Of a stretch of 64,000 nucleotides of DNA, positions 46,681 through 57,305 are shown piece after piece (position 1 is the first letter of the stretch; every line of letters starts with the position of its first letter). The position numbers and the translations under genes were made by a program. The notes beneath the pieces were generated by a model. The model was given only the letters and a program-made list of their open reading frames with translations, was not told the DNA's origin and did not search any database. The stretch comes from Pseudoalteromonas sp. '520P1 No. 423' (GTDB lineage: Bacteria > Pseudomonadota > Gammaproteobacteria > Enterobacterales > Alteromonadaceae): positions 3,100,001 to 3,164,000 of the forward strand of contig NZ_BBZB01000001.1 in NCBI RefSeq assembly GCF_001269985.1, in the 5' to 3' direction.

Positions 46681-48060
46681 TTAAGCTTTACGCCAAGTAG
46701 TACCAGCAGCACTATCTTCTAAAACAATTTTCATTTCATTTAACTTATCTCTTGCATCATCAGCCATAGCCCAATCTTTATCTGATCTTGCTTGATTGCG
46801 CTGTTTAATTAAAGCTTCAATGATTGCTACTTCGTCATCTTCTTGATCGCCTTGTAAGAAATCAGTCGGTACTTGTTGTGCAATACCTAAAACTTCACCA
46901 AGACTGCGTAATATAAAACTCAATTGAGATGCTTTATTGTCATCTGTTTCTTTAATACGGTTTAATTCCTTAGCTAATTCGAACACAACAGATAACGCTT
47001 CAGGTGTATTAAAGTCATCATCCATCGCTTTTCTGAATTTTATTGCATATTCATTATCAGTTAATTCAACTGCAATAGGTGTTACACCACGTAGGGCAGT
47101 ATAGATACGCTCTAATGAAGAACGTGCTTGGTCTAAATTATCCTGAGAATAATTAAGTTGGCTTCTATAATGACCTGAAATTAAAAAGTAACGAACAGAT
47201 TCTGCATCATATTTTTTTAATACGTCTCTTACAGTGAAAAAATTACCTAAAGATTTAGACATTTTTTCTTTGTTAACTTGAACCATGCCTGTGTGGATCC
47301 AAGTATCAGCATATTTACCGTTATTAGCACAACAAGACTGTGCTATTTCATTTTCATGATGTGGAAATTGTAGATCTGAACCACCACCATGAATATCAAA
47401 GTGTTCACCTAAATGTTTGTTGCTCATAGCTGAACATTCGATATGCCAACCTGGACGTCCTGCTCCCCATGGTGACTGCCAAGATGGCTCATCAACTTTT
47501 GCTTTTTTCCATAAAACAAAATCTAAAGGAGAATTTTTATTCTCATCAACTTCAACACGAGAGCCCGCTTGTAGCATATCTAAATCTTGCTGTGATAACT
47601 GACCATAATTTTCAAAACTTGAAACACTAAATAATACATCGCCATTTTCAGCAACATATGCATGCCCTTTATTGATCAAACGCTCAACCATTTCAATAAT
47701 TTCAGGAATATGATCTGTTACTGTAGGCTCTACATCTGGACGTAACATGCCTAAATTATCAAAATCTTGGTGCATGGCTTTTGTCATACGTTTAGTTAAC
47801 GCATCAATTGTTTCACCATTTTCATTTGCGCGATTGATGATTTTATCATCTACGTCTGTAATATTACGTACAAACTTTAAATCAAAACCGATATGTCGAA
47901 GGTATCTCGCAATAACATCAAAACTAACAAATGTTCTTGCGTGTCCTATATGACAGTAATCGTAAATAGTGATACCACACACATACATATCGATTTTGCC
48001 ATCAACTAGGGGTTTAAATGCCTCTTTTTGTCTTGTCAGTGTGTTGTATATTTGTACCAT
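46681..48060 (-). CDS. cysS: Cysteinyl-tRNA synthetase
   Basis: 459-residue class I synthetase. The HIGH motif appears as [12 protein letters not shown] and the KMSKS motif as [17 protein letters not shown]. Zinc ligands include the Cys in YVCGITIYD and the [33 protein letters not shown] region. The C-terminal anticodon-binding domain ends GTTWRKA. Single-gene unit divergent from ppiB. Confidence 0.96.
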   Translation of the reverse strand: MVQIYNTLTRQKEAFKPLVDGKIDMYVCGITIYDYCHIGHARTFVSFDVIARYLRHIGFDLKFVRNITDVDDKIINRANENGETIDALTKRMTKAMHQDFDNLGMLRPDVEPTVTDHIPEIIEMVERLINKGHAYVAENGDVLFSVSSFENYGQLSQQDLDMLQAGSRVEVDENKNSPLDFVLWKKAKVDEPSWQSPWGAGRPGWHIECSAMSNKHLGEHFDIHGGGSDLQFPHHENEIAQSCCANNGKYADTWIHTGMVQVNKEKMSKSLGNFFTVRDVLKKYDAESVRYFLISGHYRSQLNYSQDNLDQARSSLERIYTALRGVTPIAVELTDNEYAIKFRKAMDDDFNTPEALSVVFELAKELNRIKETDDNKASQLSFILRSLGEVLGIAQQVPTDFLQGDQEDDEVAIIEALIKQRNQARSDKDWAMADDARDKLNEMKIVLEDSAAGTTWRKA

Positions 48061-48273
48061 TTACTAAAAATCCTTCACTTTTTGGGGTCAAATTTATTTG
48101 AGTGCTATCTTATCACTTACAGCCAACTTGCTCTAGATACTTTTGTTAGGTGAATGCAATTATCAAAAAGTGTCTTAATTACTGCTTCTGTTAGCCATAT
48201 CACTTTGTAGAACGCTGCGAACTTAGATAGAATACAATTAATATAAACACTCTATTTTAAGATAGGAAATTTC

Positions 48274-48768
48274 ATGGTTACTTTACATACCAACTTCGGT
48301 GATATCAAAATCGCTCTAAACGCTGAAAAAGCACCTCAAACGGTAGAAAACTTTTTAAAATATGCTAATTCAGGCTTTTACGATGGCACTATTTTTCACC
48401 GTGTAATCGATGGTTTCATGGTTCAAGGCGGTGGTTTCTTACCTGGTATGGAGCAAAAAGAAGTACAAGATCCAATCCAAAATGAAGCAACAAATGGTCT
48501 TTCTAATAAGAAAGGTACTTTAGCTATGGCTCGTACTCCTGATCCACATTCAGCTACAGCGCAATTTTTTATCAATGTTAATGATAACAACTTCCTAGAT
48601 TTTACAAGTGAGACATCTCAAGGTTGGGGATACTGTGTATTCGCTGAAGTTGTTGAAGGTCTTGATATTGTTGAAACTATCAAAAATGTAGCAACTGGTA
48701 GTGAAGGCTTCCACCAAGATGTACCGCTTGAAGATGTTATTATCACTAAAGTCACAGTAGAAGCATAG
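48274..48768 (+). CDS. ppiB: Cytoplasmic peptidyl-prolyl isomerase B (cyclophilin)
   Basis: 164 residues without a signal peptide. Cyclophilin motifs: [59 protein letters not shown] and [26 protein letters not shown] site before ATG 48274. Divergent from cysS and followed by lpxH, as in E. coli. Confidence 0.95.
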   Translation: MVTLHTNFGDIKIALNAEKAPQTVENFLKYANSGFYDGTIFHRVIDGFMVQGGGFLPGMEQKEVQDPIQNEATNGLSNKKGTLAMARTPDPHSATAQFFINVNDNNFLDFTSETSQGWGYCVFAEVVEGLDIVETIKNVATGSEGFHQDVPLEDVIITKVTVEA

Positions 48769-48778
48769 TAATACCTAA

Positions 48779-48802
48779 GGGCTAATCTTTTAGCCCTTTC
48801 TT
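48779..48802 (+). terminator. ppiB terminator
   Basis: AAGGGCTAA, short TCTT loop, TTAGCCCTTTCTTTT. Probably partial, since lpxH starts 46 bases later on the same strand. Confidence 0.6.
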
Positions 48803-48847
48803 TTCTCCACAAAGTGGCCCAAATAAATATTCGAAGCAAATTTATTT

Positions 48848-49579
48848 ATGAATAAAACCTTATTTATCTCAGATCTGCATTTAACCGAGTCTAGACCAGA
48901 TATTAGTAAAGCATTTTTTGACTTCCTAGATAATCAAGTAACGAGTGAACTAGATGCGCTTTATATTCTTGGTGATTTTTTTGAAGTTTGGGTTGGTGAT
49001 GATTATCAAACTGATTTGACATTAAAAATAGCTCAAGAATTAAATGCAATTACAAATAAAGGGATCCCTGTTTATTTTATTCATGGAAATAGAGATTTTT
49101 TAGTCAGTAAAAAATATGCTGAGCTATCTGGAATATCAATATTAAATGAAAGAACAGTGATTGATTTATACGGTACCCCAACTTTAATTCTTCATGGAGA
49201 TGAAATGTGTACTCAAGATATAGAGTACCAAAAATTCAGAAAGAAAAGCCGAGGTTGGTGGTGGCCTAAACTCATGTTAGCTATGCCATTGTTTTATCGA
49301 CAAAGCGTTGCTAAAAAAGCAAGAGAACGTAGTAAAGCTTCCCAAATGGATAAAGCACCTGAAGTACTTGATGTAACACATGATGCCGTAATAGATACTT
49401 TCAAAAAATTTCAAACTCATTTAATGATCCATGGACATACGCATAGACCAAAAGTACATGAACACGATATTGATGGTACACCAGCCAAACGTATTGTTTT
49501 AGGTGACTGGTATACACAAGGTTCGTACTTAGTTGTTACAAAAGACGCTCAAGAGCTTATTTTTACTGACTTTGAGTAA
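48848..49579 (+). CDS. lpxH: UDP-2,3-diacylglucosamine diphosphatase
   Basis: 243 residues. Makes lipid X from UDP-2,3-diacylglucosamine in lipid A synthesis. Calcineurin-type metal ligands are in ISDLHLTESRP, LGDFFEVWVGDD, HGNRDFLV, ILHGDEMC and HGHTHRPKVH. Peripheral inner-membrane enzyme. Converges with miaE. Confidence 0.95.
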   Translation: MNKTLFISDLHLTESRPDISKAFFDFLDNQVTSELDALYILGDFFEVWVGDDYQTDLTLKIAQELNAITNKGIPVYFIHGNRDFLVSKKYAELSGISILNERTVIDLYGTPTLILHGDEMCTQDIEYQKFRKKSRGWWWPKLMLAMPLFYRQSVAKKARERSKASQMDKAPEVLDVTHDAVIDTFKKFQTHLMIHGHTHRPKVHEHDIDGTPAKRIVLGDWYTQGSYLVVTKDAQELIFTDFE

Positions 49580-49590
49580 AATTTTTTAAA

Positions 49591-50367
49591 TTAGCCTGAT
49601 GTTAAACTTGGTGATCCTGAGTGAAACTTAAAGTCAGTATCTTCTGAAGTAATCAGTTGTGCTTCTACTTCACCAAAAAATTTCACTCTATCGCTGATAT
49701 CAACATCTTCACCTGCAACTTGCTGCGCTAAACTCAAATAATCTTGATAATGACGTGCTTCTGAACGTAATAAAGAGACATAAAACTTATTTAAGTCATC
49801 ATCTAAGTGCGGTGCTATTTTTGCGAAGCGTTCACAAGAACGTGCTTCTATATATGCACCACAAATCAATTTATCTATTAATATTGCAGGTTCGTGAGTA
49901 CGTACATGTGTCATCATGCCTTTTGCGTATCGCCCAGCCGTAATATTTTCATACGCGATGCCTCTATCATTCATTATTTCTAATACTTGATAAAAGTGAT
50001 GAAGCTCTTCTTTAATTAATAATACCATTTTATCAATTAAATCCTGACCAAAAACAGAGCTGCTTTTAGGCACTATTGCCTTAGATAACTTAGCGTGTTC
50101 AGCTAAACTTTCTAAAGTCCCTTCTTTTTTATATACGTATTTCTCATATGGTTGAAACCATTCAAGCAAAGCTTTGCCACTTTCTTTATCAACAGCATAT
50201 TTACGGATCAGCCACATCGCTGTTTGCCCCGCTTTTAGCTCACAAATAAGGTGATCTAATAATAATATTTTTAAGTTTTCAGGCTTTTTAGCTTCATTAA
50301 TCCATTCATCAGGAGTATCACATTGTAAAAATGCTTTAATGGGTGCTAATAACTGTTCGCTAGTCAT
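49591..50367 (-). CDS. miaE: tRNA 2-methylthio-N6-isopentenyladenosine hydroxylase
   Basis: 258-residue ferritin-like di-iron hydroxylase that makes ms2io6A37 in tRNA. Di-iron ligands are in LIKEELHHFYQVLEIM and CERFAKIAPH... SEARHYQDYL, with AYIEARSCERF between. Present in some gammaproteobacteria (Salmonella, Pseudomonas) and absent from E. coli. Stop lies 12 bases from the converging lpxH stop. Confidence 0.93.
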   Translation of the reverse strand: MTSEQLLAPIKAFLQCDTPDEWINEAKKPENLKILLLDHLICELKAGQTAMWLIRKYAVDKESGKALLEWFQPYEKYVYKKEGTLESLAEHAKLSKAIVPKSSSVFGQDLIDKMVLLIKEELHHFYQVLEIMNDRGIAYENITAGRYAKGMMTHVRTHEPAILIDKLICGAYIEARSCERFAKIAPHLDDDLNKFYVSLLRSEARHYQDYLSLAQQVAGEDVDISDRVKFFGEVEAQLITSEDTDFKFHSGSPSLTSG

Positions 50368-50590
50368 GAATATCTCATATTAAGAAGCTAAATTTAAAAA
50401 TACATTTTATCATAATCAAACAAGTACATCTTGTTCTCTATCCATAAGAAGGCTTCATATAATCATTTTTTCTCATGCCTATTATTGATTAAAACACTTA
50501 TAAACTTGACAAAATATTAACATTCAACAATACCTAAAAGGTAAGACTAATAAAAACAACTCAAAATAATAAAAGAAGGAAGTAATAATT

Positions 50591-51187
50591 ATGATTTTAA
50601 ATCACCTCTGGGGTATATACGCACATCCAAAAGATGAATGGCAAACCATTGATAAACGTCATGAAAGTTTAAAATATAGCATTTCTCACATTTTACTAAT
50701 TGCATTAATTCCATCAATTATGGGCTATTATTCTTCCGTTCATTTAGGCTGGAGTATTGGTACTGGGGATCCAATTCATTTAACAGAATCTAGTGCCATG
50801 CTGATTGCGACTGCCATGTACTTCGCATTAATTGGTGGTGTGTGTGCTTTAGGGTTATTAGCACATTGGATGGCTAAAACTTTTGGTGCAAATCCAACAT
50901 ATACACAAACACTTGAGCTGGCAGCATATACAGCAACCCCAATTTTTATGACGGCGTTCGCTGCATTTTATCCTGTTTTATGGTTTATCGTCGTAGTGGG
51001 ATGTTTCGCTTTAGCTTATTCTGTTTATTTGCTATATACCGGCGTACCAATTTTAATGCATATTCCTGAAGAACGCGGTTTTATTTATGCAAGCTCTGTA
51101 GTAACAACTGGCTTAATTCTACTTGTATGTATTTTGGCTTTAACCGCCATGATGTGGACAACAGGTTATGGACCTATGTTTGCTTAG
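50591..51187 (+). CDS. Yip1-domain inner-membrane protein
   Basis: 198 residues with about five membrane helices. A cytoplasmic start (LNHLWGIYAHPKDEWQTIDKRHESL) typical of bacterial Yip1 proteins is followed by ILLIALIPSIMGYYSSVHLGW, MYFALIGGVCALGLLAHWM, LELAAYTATPIFMTAFAAFYPVLWFIVVVGCFALAYSVYLLYTGV and a final helix. Function unknown in bacteria. AAGGAAG site before ATG 50591. Confidence 0.82.
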   Translation: MILNHLWGIYAHPKDEWQTIDKRHESLKYSISHILLIALIPSIMGYYSSVHLGWSIGTGDPIHLTESSAMLIATAMYFALIGGVCALGLLAHWMAKTFGANPTYTQTLELAAYTATPIFMTAFAAFYPVLWFIVVVGCFALAYSVYLLYTGVPILMHIPEERGFIYASSVVTTGLILLVCILALTAMMWTTGYGPMFA

Positions 51188-51228
51188 TTGGCTGAGAGTA
51201 GTTTAAAAGTCATTATTAAAGCATTAAA

Positions 51229-51254
51229 AAAGGAGCTATTTAGCTCCTTTTTAT
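51229..51254. terminator. Bidirectional terminator between Yip1 gene and purF
   Basis: AAAAAGGAGCTA, TTT loop, AGCTCCTTTTT. Confidence 0.85.
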
Positions 51255-51279
51255 TATCTTAACTCGCTAATCAAATTTA

Positions 51280-52800
51280 TTAATCGATAGAGTCTTGATT
51301 GTGTAATTCAAGTCCTGATGACATTGCTTGCTCATTATCAAATTTAGCAGAGTCATTTCTTAAATCATTGATACGATTTAAATATGTTTGATCGATATCG
51401 CCTGTCACATATTGACCATTAAATACTGACGTTTCATATGCCTTAACTTCAGGGTTTTCTTTTGAAACAGCTTCAATTAAGTCAGGTAAAGATTGAAAAA
51501 TTAAACCATCAGCACCAATACATTCATTAATATCTTCAACTTCACGGCCATGTGCAATTAATTCAGTCACAGATGGCATATCAATACCATAAACGTTCGG
51601 GAAACGAATTTCAGGTGCCGCTGATGCAAAATACACATTTTTAGCGCCTGACTCTCTTGCCATTTGAACGATTTGAGCCGATGTAGTACCACGTACAATT
51701 GAATCATCAACTAATAATACATTTTTACCTTTAAACTCACGGCCAATTGCATTAAGTTTTTGACGAACTGACTTTTTACGCATTTCTTGGCCCGGCATGA
51801 TAAACGTTCTGCCGATATATCTATTTTTTACAAAACCTTGGCGATATGGAATTTTAAGCACTGCAGCCATTTCAAGTGCGATATCACATGATGTTTCAGG
51901 AATTGGAATGATAACGTCAATCTCTTTATCAGCCCATTCTTTCGCTACTTTTTCACCTAGTTTAGTACCCATATTTACACGTGCCGCATAAACAGAGATA
52001 TTATCTAATGTAGAATCTGGGCGTGCAAAGTATACAAATTCAAAAATACATGGAGAATAAGAAGCATGCTCTGAACATTGCTGTGAAAACAACTGGCCGT
52101 CGTTATTAACAAAAATACTTTCACCAGGGGCAACATCACGGATAAATTCAAAACCACAGCTATCGAGTGCAACACTTTCAGAGGCAAACATATACTCTGT
52201 GCCTTTATCTGATTCGCGCTTACCAAATACTAATGGACGAATACCATTTGGATCACGAAATGCAATCATGCCTTGACCAATGATCATAGCAATTGCAGCA
52301 TAACCACCAACAGCTTTATCATTTACAGCTGTCACAGCCTTAAAGATATCTTTTGGTTCTAAACTTAGCTTTTCAGTCAATGCGATTTCATGTGCTAATA
52401 CATTCAATAAAACTTCAGAGTCTGAAGTCGTATTTACATGACGTCTAGCAACTGAAAATAACTCTTGTTTTAAAGCTTCTGCATTCGTTAGATTACCATT
52501 ATGGGCTAATGAAATACCAAAAGGTGAGTTTACATAAAAAGGTTGCGCTTCAGCTGAGCTAGATGAACCTGCAGTTGGGTAACGGACGTGGCCTATGCCC
52601 ATATCACCTTGTAAACGCTTCATATGACGAGTATGGAATACATCTTTCACTAAACCATTATCTTTACGCAAACTAAAAGTATGGTTGTTAATGGTGATTA
52701 TACCAGCCGCATCTTGACCTCGATGTTGTAACACAGTTAAGCCATCATAAATTGCCTGATTAACAGGAGAATTCCCGACTATACCAACAATACCGCACAT
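51280..52800 (-). CDS. purF: Amidophosphoribosyltransferase
   Basis: First committed step of purine synthesis: PRPP plus glutamine to phosphoribosylamine. 506 residues. The N-terminal glutaminase starts MCGIVGIVG with Cys at position 2, so there is no propeptide. Further marks are [27 protein letters not shown] and the C-terminal phosphoribosyltransferase loop [18 protein letters not shown]. Last of the accD-folC-dedD-cvpA-purF run, 18 bases after cvpA. Confidence 0.97.
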   Translation of the reverse strand: MCGIVGIVGNSPVNQAIYDGLTVLQHRGQDAAGIITINNHTFSLRKDNGLVKDVFHTRHMKRLQGDMGIGHVRYPTAGSSSSAEAQPFYVNSPFGISLAHNGNLTNAEALKQELFSVARRHVNTTSDSEVLLNVLAHEIALTEKLSLEPKDIFKAVTAVNDKAVGGYAAIAMIIGQGMIAFRDPNGIRPLVFGKRESDKGTEYMFASESVALDSCGFEFIRDVAPGESIFVNNDGQLFSQQCSEHASYSPCIFEFVYFARPDSTLDNISVYAARVNMGTKLGEKVAKEWADKEIDVIIPIPETSCDIALEMAAVLKIPYRQGFVKNRYIGRTFIMPGQEMRKKSVRQKLNAIGREFKGKNVLLVDDSIVRGTTSAQIVQMARESGAKNVYFASAAPEIRFPNVYGIDMPSVTELIAHGREVEDINECIGADGLIFQSLPDLIEAVSKENPEVKAYETSVFNGQYVTGDIDQTYLNRINDLRNDSAKFDNEQAMSSGLELHNQDSID

Positions 52801-52818
52801 GTTATTTATCCTTGCCGA

Positions 52819-53313
52819 CTAAGGGTTTACTGAAGTTAAAAAGCTAGAGTTATTTTCAAGGTATGCAAAAAACCATTCAATAACAAAGCCAAATTCAGGG
52901 ATTAACGTTGAAGTCTCCCACCAATGCGTTTTTGGCGCGCTGGTGAAAGCATCTAGAAAAAATAATATAGCACTAACAACTAATACACCTCTAAGTGCAC
53001 CAAATGCAAGACCGATAACACGATCTGTGCCTGATAAACCAGTATGTTCAACTAGCTTACCTAAAATAAAGTTAAATAATCCGCCTAAGAAAAGAGTGGA
53101 TACAAACAAAATAGAGATAGCGGCGGCATTTTTTAATAAAGGTTCTGAAATGGATGTTAGAAAAGCAGCTAAGTGCTCATAGAAAAAGCTAGAGATGAAA
53201 AAGGCAGCAACCCAAATAGCAAGGGAGATTGCTTCTTTTATAAAACCTCTGATCAAACTTATCATAGCAGAAAGTGTAATAATGCCTAATATGGCATAAT
53301 CAACCCAAATCAT
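52819..53313 (-). CDS. cvpA: CvpA family membrane protein
   Basis: 164 residues with four predicted membrane helices: [58 protein letters not shown] and [42 protein letters not shown] is the family signature. Needed for colicin V release and envelope stress tolerance in enterics; biochemical role unclear. Adjacent to purF as in most gammaproteobacteria. Confidence 0.92.
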   Translation of the reverse strand: MIWVDYAILGIITLSAMISLIRGFIKEAISLAIWVAAFFISSFFYEHLAAFLTSISEPLLKNAAAISILFVSTLFLGGLFNFILGKLVEHTGLSGTDRVIGLAFGALRGVLVVSAILFFLDAFTSAPKTHWWETSTLIPEFGFVIEWFFAYLENNSSFLTSVNP

Positions 53314-53373
53314 ATAAATTAGCCTTTGTTAATTTCGGGCGCATTTTATAAGACACGAGCCTAAAATGCCAGA

Positions 53374-54015
53374 TCATTTTGTAACATCAAATACAGTTAC
53401 TTTACCATTTAGACCCGTTAGCGTTTTTAATGCTGGTAGTTTGCGCTCTAATGCAGACTTTTTAATCATAGGGCCAACAAAAACCTTAGTCAGCTGACCA
53501 GATGGTGTTGATATAGGTTTCGTAAAAGTTGTAAAACCTGCTTTTTTTAATTTAGCTAATAAACTTGCTACATTTGCTTTATGAGAAAAACTACCCAACT
53601 GAATAACATAAGCAAAATCAGTTAAGTTTTCGCTTTTAGCACGTTTTTCATTTTTAGGTTCAGGTTTATATGTACTCACCTCAACAACATCGCTCTTTGC
53701 TGTTGTATTAGTTGTAACACTTTCTGTGGCCGTGTCGACGTGCTTTACTTGTGTGTTTGCTATTTCTGATGGTGTAATATCAAGCGCTATTTCATCCAAT
53801 ATTTCAGTCGAGGTATCTGGTAATTTAGATTCTAAGTCAGCTTGTGCTTGCTCTAAATCTAAATCAACTGTTTTAAATTCAGGGCGATCGGGCATTGTTT
53901 TAAAACCCTCTTTAAATTGGACCTTTTCACCATCTAAGATATTTGGAATAAACACAACTGCTGCAATAACAACGATAGTTGTGCCTACTAACCTATTTAT
54001 AAACCCTAAATTCAC
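53374..54015 (-). CDS. dedD: SPOR-domain cell-division protein DedD
   Basis: 213 residues: one N-terminal membrane helix (LVGTTIVVIAAVVFIPNIL), an acidic and threonine-rich periplasmic linker, and a C-terminal SPOR domain (~140-213: FAYVIQLGSFSHKANVASLLAKLKKAGFTTF, TKVFVGPMIKKSALERKLPAL). SPOR binds denuded glycan at the septum. Start GTG 54015 with a GGGGA site. 12 bases after folC. Confidence 0.9.
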   Translation of the reverse strand: MNLGFINRLVGTTIVVIAAVVFIPNILDGEKVQFKEGFKTMPDRPEFKTVDLDLEQAQADLESKLPDTSTEILDEIALDITPSEIANTQVKHVDTATESVTTNTTAKSDVVEVSTYKPEPKNEKRAKSENLTDFAYVIQLGSFSHKANVASLLAKLKKAGFTTFTKPISTPSGQLTKVFVGPMIKKSALERKLPALKTLTGLNGKVTVFDVTK

Positions 54016-54027
54016 CTAAATTTCCCC

Positions 54028-55305
54028 TTAGCTAAGAAAAAGCATTGCATCTGCCACAGTGTAAAATGAACCAAAAACAATCAACAGTTGTTTTTCACCA
54101 TTTTTATCTGTTCCTTGCATCTTTGATAAAAGATTATCTAACGCATTGTCAACAGACGCAAATTTTTGAGCATCGTTTATGCCTAAACACGATAATTTTT
54201 CTGCTAACACATCATTTTTAGCACCTCTAAAACATGTTAGTGTTGCAATGGACCAATTATCAACAATCTGTGTTAGCTCTGATAAAACCGCTTTTTGATC
54301 TTTATCTTCTAACATGCCCACTAATGCATTTATTTTATAATCTTGTGACTTTAATATTTGTAGCTGTTTAGCTAAGTAACGTGCAGATTCTGGGTTATGT
54401 GCCACATCAACATACACTAATGGAGATTGGCTTAAACACTCAAAGCGCCCTTCTACTTTTAATGTATTGATCACCTGAGTTATTATTTTATCACTAGGGA
54501 GTAAGTTTAAACTCTTAAGTGTTGTTAATGCTGTCGCAATATTTTGAGCTGGAATGGCAGGTTGCTTATATTCAATCTTATTTGATTCATAGTGCCACTC
54601 AAATGACGAACCATGGTCGAGATATTTAAAATCAGTACCAGATAAAATCATATTGGCTGATATTTTAGTACCATAATCAATTACTGATTGTGGTATATTC
54701 AAATCTCCCACTATCGCAGGCGTATCTTTTCTAAAAATTCCCGCTTTTTCAAAACCAACTAACTCCCTGGTATCGCCAAGGTAGTCTTTATGGTCTAAAT
54801 CAATTGTTGTGATCACTGAAGCGATAGGAGATACAATGTTAGTCGCGTCTAATCTGCCACCTAAACCGACTTCTAGCAATATATAGTCAACTTGATGACG
54901 TTTAAATATCTCTAAACCCGCTAAGGTCGAATATTCAAAATAAGTCAGTGTCGTTTCACCACGTCCATGCTCTAAAGCATGAAATGCATCAACATGCTCT
55001 TGATCGTCAAGTTTATTGCCATTTATCCTGACTCTTTCATTATAATGAAATATATGAGGTGAAGCATAAGTACCAACAGAGTAGCCTTGAGCGAGTAACA
55101 TCGCTTCTAAACAGCGTGCTGTTGTTCCTTTGCCATTAGTACCTGCAATTAAGATTATTTTGCTAGAAAGATTTGATAACCCTTGCTGTTGAGCAACCTT
55201 CTCAACACGTGTTAAACCCATTTCTATATTGGCAGGATGGATACTTTCTAAATAACAAAGCCAATCATCAAGGCTTGATGATTGGCTTAAAATACACTGT
55301 GACAT
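54028..55305 (-). CDS. folC: Dihydrofolate / folylpolyglutamate synthase
   Basis: 425 residues. Joins glutamate to dihydropteroate and adds further glutamates to folates. Mur-ligase-like fold: P-loop IAGTNGKGTTARCLEAML (~53-70), YASPHIFHYNERVRING, LLEVGLGGRLDATNIV, ITTIDLDHKDYLG, and the C-terminal domain with VYVDVAHNPESARYL. 70 bases after accD, across an inverted repeat. Confidence 0.95.
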   Translation of the reverse strand: MSQCILSQSSSLDDWLCYLESIHPANIEMGLTRVEKVAQQQGLSNLSSKIILIAGTNGKGTTARCLEAMLLAQGYSVGTYASPHIFHYNERVRINGNKLDDQEHVDAFHALEHGRGETTLTYFEYSTLAGLEIFKRHQVDYILLEVGLGGRLDATNIVSPIASVITTIDLDHKDYLGDTRELVGFEKAGIFRKDTPAIVGDLNIPQSVIDYGTKISANMILSGTDFKYLDHGSSFEWHYESNKIEYKQPAIPAQNIATALTTLKSLNLLPSDKIITQVINTLKVEGRFECLSQSPLVYVDVAHNPESARYLAKQLQILKSQDYKINALVGMLEDKDQKAVLSELTQIVDNWSIATLTCFRGAKNDVLAEKLSCLGINDAQKFASVDNALDNLLSKMQGTDKNGEKQLLIVFGSFYTVADAMLFLS

Positions 55306-55332
55306 ATTTTCACTTTTGTAATTAATCTTGGC

Positions 55333-55364
55333 TTGAGCAGTATTTTATATAAAATACCGCTCAA
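55333..55364. repeat. Long inverted repeat between accD and folC
   Basis: TTGAGCaGTATTTTAT against ATAAAATACcGCTCAA: a 32-base dyad with one mismatched pair in the 70-base intercistronic gap. No T-run follows, so it is more likely an mRNA-stability or processing hairpin than a terminator. Confidence 0.6.
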
Positions 55365-55375
55365 AAGCGACAAAA

Positions 55376-56248
55376 CTAAGCAACTCTATGTTCTTGTTCT
55401 GTTGAAGGTAAGTTCATATATTTAGCAACAATTCTTGCAATCGTATCGCGCATTTCACGGCGATCTACAATCATATCAATGGCACCGTGCTCTAATAAGA
55501 ACTCACTACGCTGAAAACCTTCAGGTAAAGTTTCACGTACTGTTTGTTCAATTACACGTGGGCCAGCAAAACCAATTAATGCTTTAGGTTCACCAATATT
55601 TACATCACCTAACATAGCCAAAGAAGCAGAAACACCGCCCATAGTTGGATCTGTTAACACTGAAATGTAAGGTAGGCCTTTTTCACTCATTTTAGCAAGG
55701 GCTGCACTTGTTTTAGCCATTTGCATTAAAGACATTAATGCCTCTTGCATTCTTGCGCCACCTGATGCAGAAAAACAGACTAACGGCATATCATTTTCTA
55801 GACATTTGTTAACCGCTTCAACAAAACGCGCACCTACAACTGATGCCATAGAACCGCCCATAAATGAGAATTCAAATGCAACAACAGCAACAGGAATGCC
55901 TTTTAAGCGACCAGTCATCGCTACTAATGCATCGTTTTCACCACTCACTTTTTTAGCAGAGTTAAGACGATCAGTATATTTTTTAGAATCTTTAAATTTT
56001 AATAAATCTTGCGCTTCTAAATCTAGGCCAAGCTCTACTCTATCAGCAGTATCTAAGAAAGCTTCAATGCGACTTCGCGCACTTTGACGCATATGGTGAT
56101 CACATTTAGGACAAACGTTTAGTGATTTTTCTAATTCAGCTTTATATAAAATAGCATCACAGTCTCCGCATTTAGCCCATACGCCTTCAGGAATTTCTTT
56201 ACGACCTGAAGATTTTGTTTTAGGTAAGATTTTTTCTAACCAACTCAT
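55376..56248 (-). CDS. accD: Acetyl-CoA carboxylase carboxyltransferase subunit beta
   Basis: 290 residues. Transfers the carboxyl group to acetyl-CoA with AccA to start fatty acid synthesis. N-terminal zinc ribbon CGDC...CPKC (~27-49) and the carboxyltransferase core: [62 protein letters not shown] and [28 protein letters not shown]. Lies 133 bases after truA. Confidence 0.96.
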   Translation of the reverse strand: MSWLEKILPKTKSSGRKEIPEGVWAKCGDCDAILYKAELEKSLNVCPKCDHHMRQSARSRIEAFLDTADRVELGLDLEAQDLLKFKDSKKYTDRLNSAKKVSGENDALVAMTGRLKGIPVAVVAFEFSFMGGSMASVVGARFVEAVNKCLENDMPLVCFSASGGARMQEALMSLMQMAKTSAALAKMSEKGLPYISVLTDPTMGGVSASLAMLGDVNIGEPKALIGFAGPRVIEQTVRETLPEGFQRSEFLLEHGAIDMIVDRREMRDTIARIVAKYMNLPSTEQEHRVA

Positions 56249-56381
56249 GTGCGATTCTCTTAATTCTTATAAATTTAGTCTATTACCTGCCTATATATTT
56301 ATACATACAGATAAATTTTATCAATTAGAACACGATTTCTATCAGTAAGGTATAAAAAACTGGTCTTAGCTGTGGGTCTGT

Positions 56382-57170
56382 TTAGAAATCAGGTAAAAAC
56401 AGGGGTCCTGGATGTGTTTTTTCTATTCCCCATTTTTCAGGATACTCCACATCAACTAAATATAAACCGCCTGCTTTTGCTGTTGGACTTGCTTGAGATC
56501 TATCTTTTAGTTCTAAAATCTCTTTCATCCATTCTGGTTTTTGTTTATGTAAACCAATATCAATCAAACATCCTGTTATATTTCTAACCATATGATGTAA
56601 AAAAGCATTAGCTTTAACATCTATAACAATAAAATCACCATAACGATCTACTTTTAAGTGAATTATCTTTCGGTTTGGTGAATTAGCTTGGCAGTGTATT
56701 GCTCTAAATGAAGTAAAGTCATGTTCACCTACAATGTGAGGACAAGCTTGTTGCATTTTCTCTACATCTAAAGGCTGATAATAATGGCTTACACCATTTT
56801 TTAAAATGCCAGGTCGTAATGGGCTATTATAAATAATATAACGGTAACGCCTTGCCACCGCGCTATATCTTGCATGAAAATCAAATGGAATTTCTTTTGC
56901 CCAACGAATAGCAACTGTATCTGGTAATAAAGAGTTCATACCTAATGTAAATGCACTCATATCGCGCACAGATGTTGTTTCAAAATGTACAACTTGTCCT
57001 GTGCCATGTACACCAGCATCAGTTCTGCCTGCACAAAAAACCACAACCTTTTCATTACAAATCTTGGAAAGTGCGGTTTCAACCTCTTCCTGTACACTGA
57101 TCACATTATCTTGGCGTTGCCAGCCATAATATTGTGAGCCATCATACTCTATACCAAGTGCTATTCGCAT
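56382..57170 (-). CDS. truA: tRNA pseudouridine(38-40) synthase TruA
   Basis: 262 residues. The catalytic aspartate is in [23 protein letters not shown]; other marks are [15 protein letters not shown] at the start, [34 protein letters not shown] and [19 protein letters not shown] longer frame opens at 57212, but ATG 57170 gives the standard [11 protein letters not shown] start. Lies after fimV, with a terminator between. Confidence 0.95.
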   Translation of the reverse strand: MRIALGIEYDGSQYYGWQRQDNVISVQEEVETALSKICNEKVVVFCAGRTDAGVHGTGQVVHFETTSVRDMSAFTLGMNSLLPDTVAIRWAKEIPFDFHARYSAVARRYRYIIYNSPLRPGILKNGVSHYYQPLDVEKMQQACPHIVGEHDFTSFRAIHCQANSPNRKIIHLKVDRYGDFIVIDVKANAFLHHMVRNITGCLIDIGLHKQKPEWMKEILELKDRSQASPTAKAGGLYLVDVEYPEKWGIEKTHPGPLFLPDF

Positions 57171-57249
57171 ATTAATCCAATAGAAACTACTAAAGCGCCG
57201 TATTATACCCATTTAAGCCAAAAATGCGACTAGGGCGACAAGCTTAAAA

Positions 57250-57284
57250 ACAAAAAAACACTGATATAAATAGCAGTGTTTTTT
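57250..57284. terminator. fimV terminator
   Basis: AAAAAACACTG, loop, CAGTGTTTTTT between fimV and truA; works in both directions. Confidence 0.8.
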
Positions 57285-57305
57285 GTTATTTGATTAACTA
57301 AAAGA

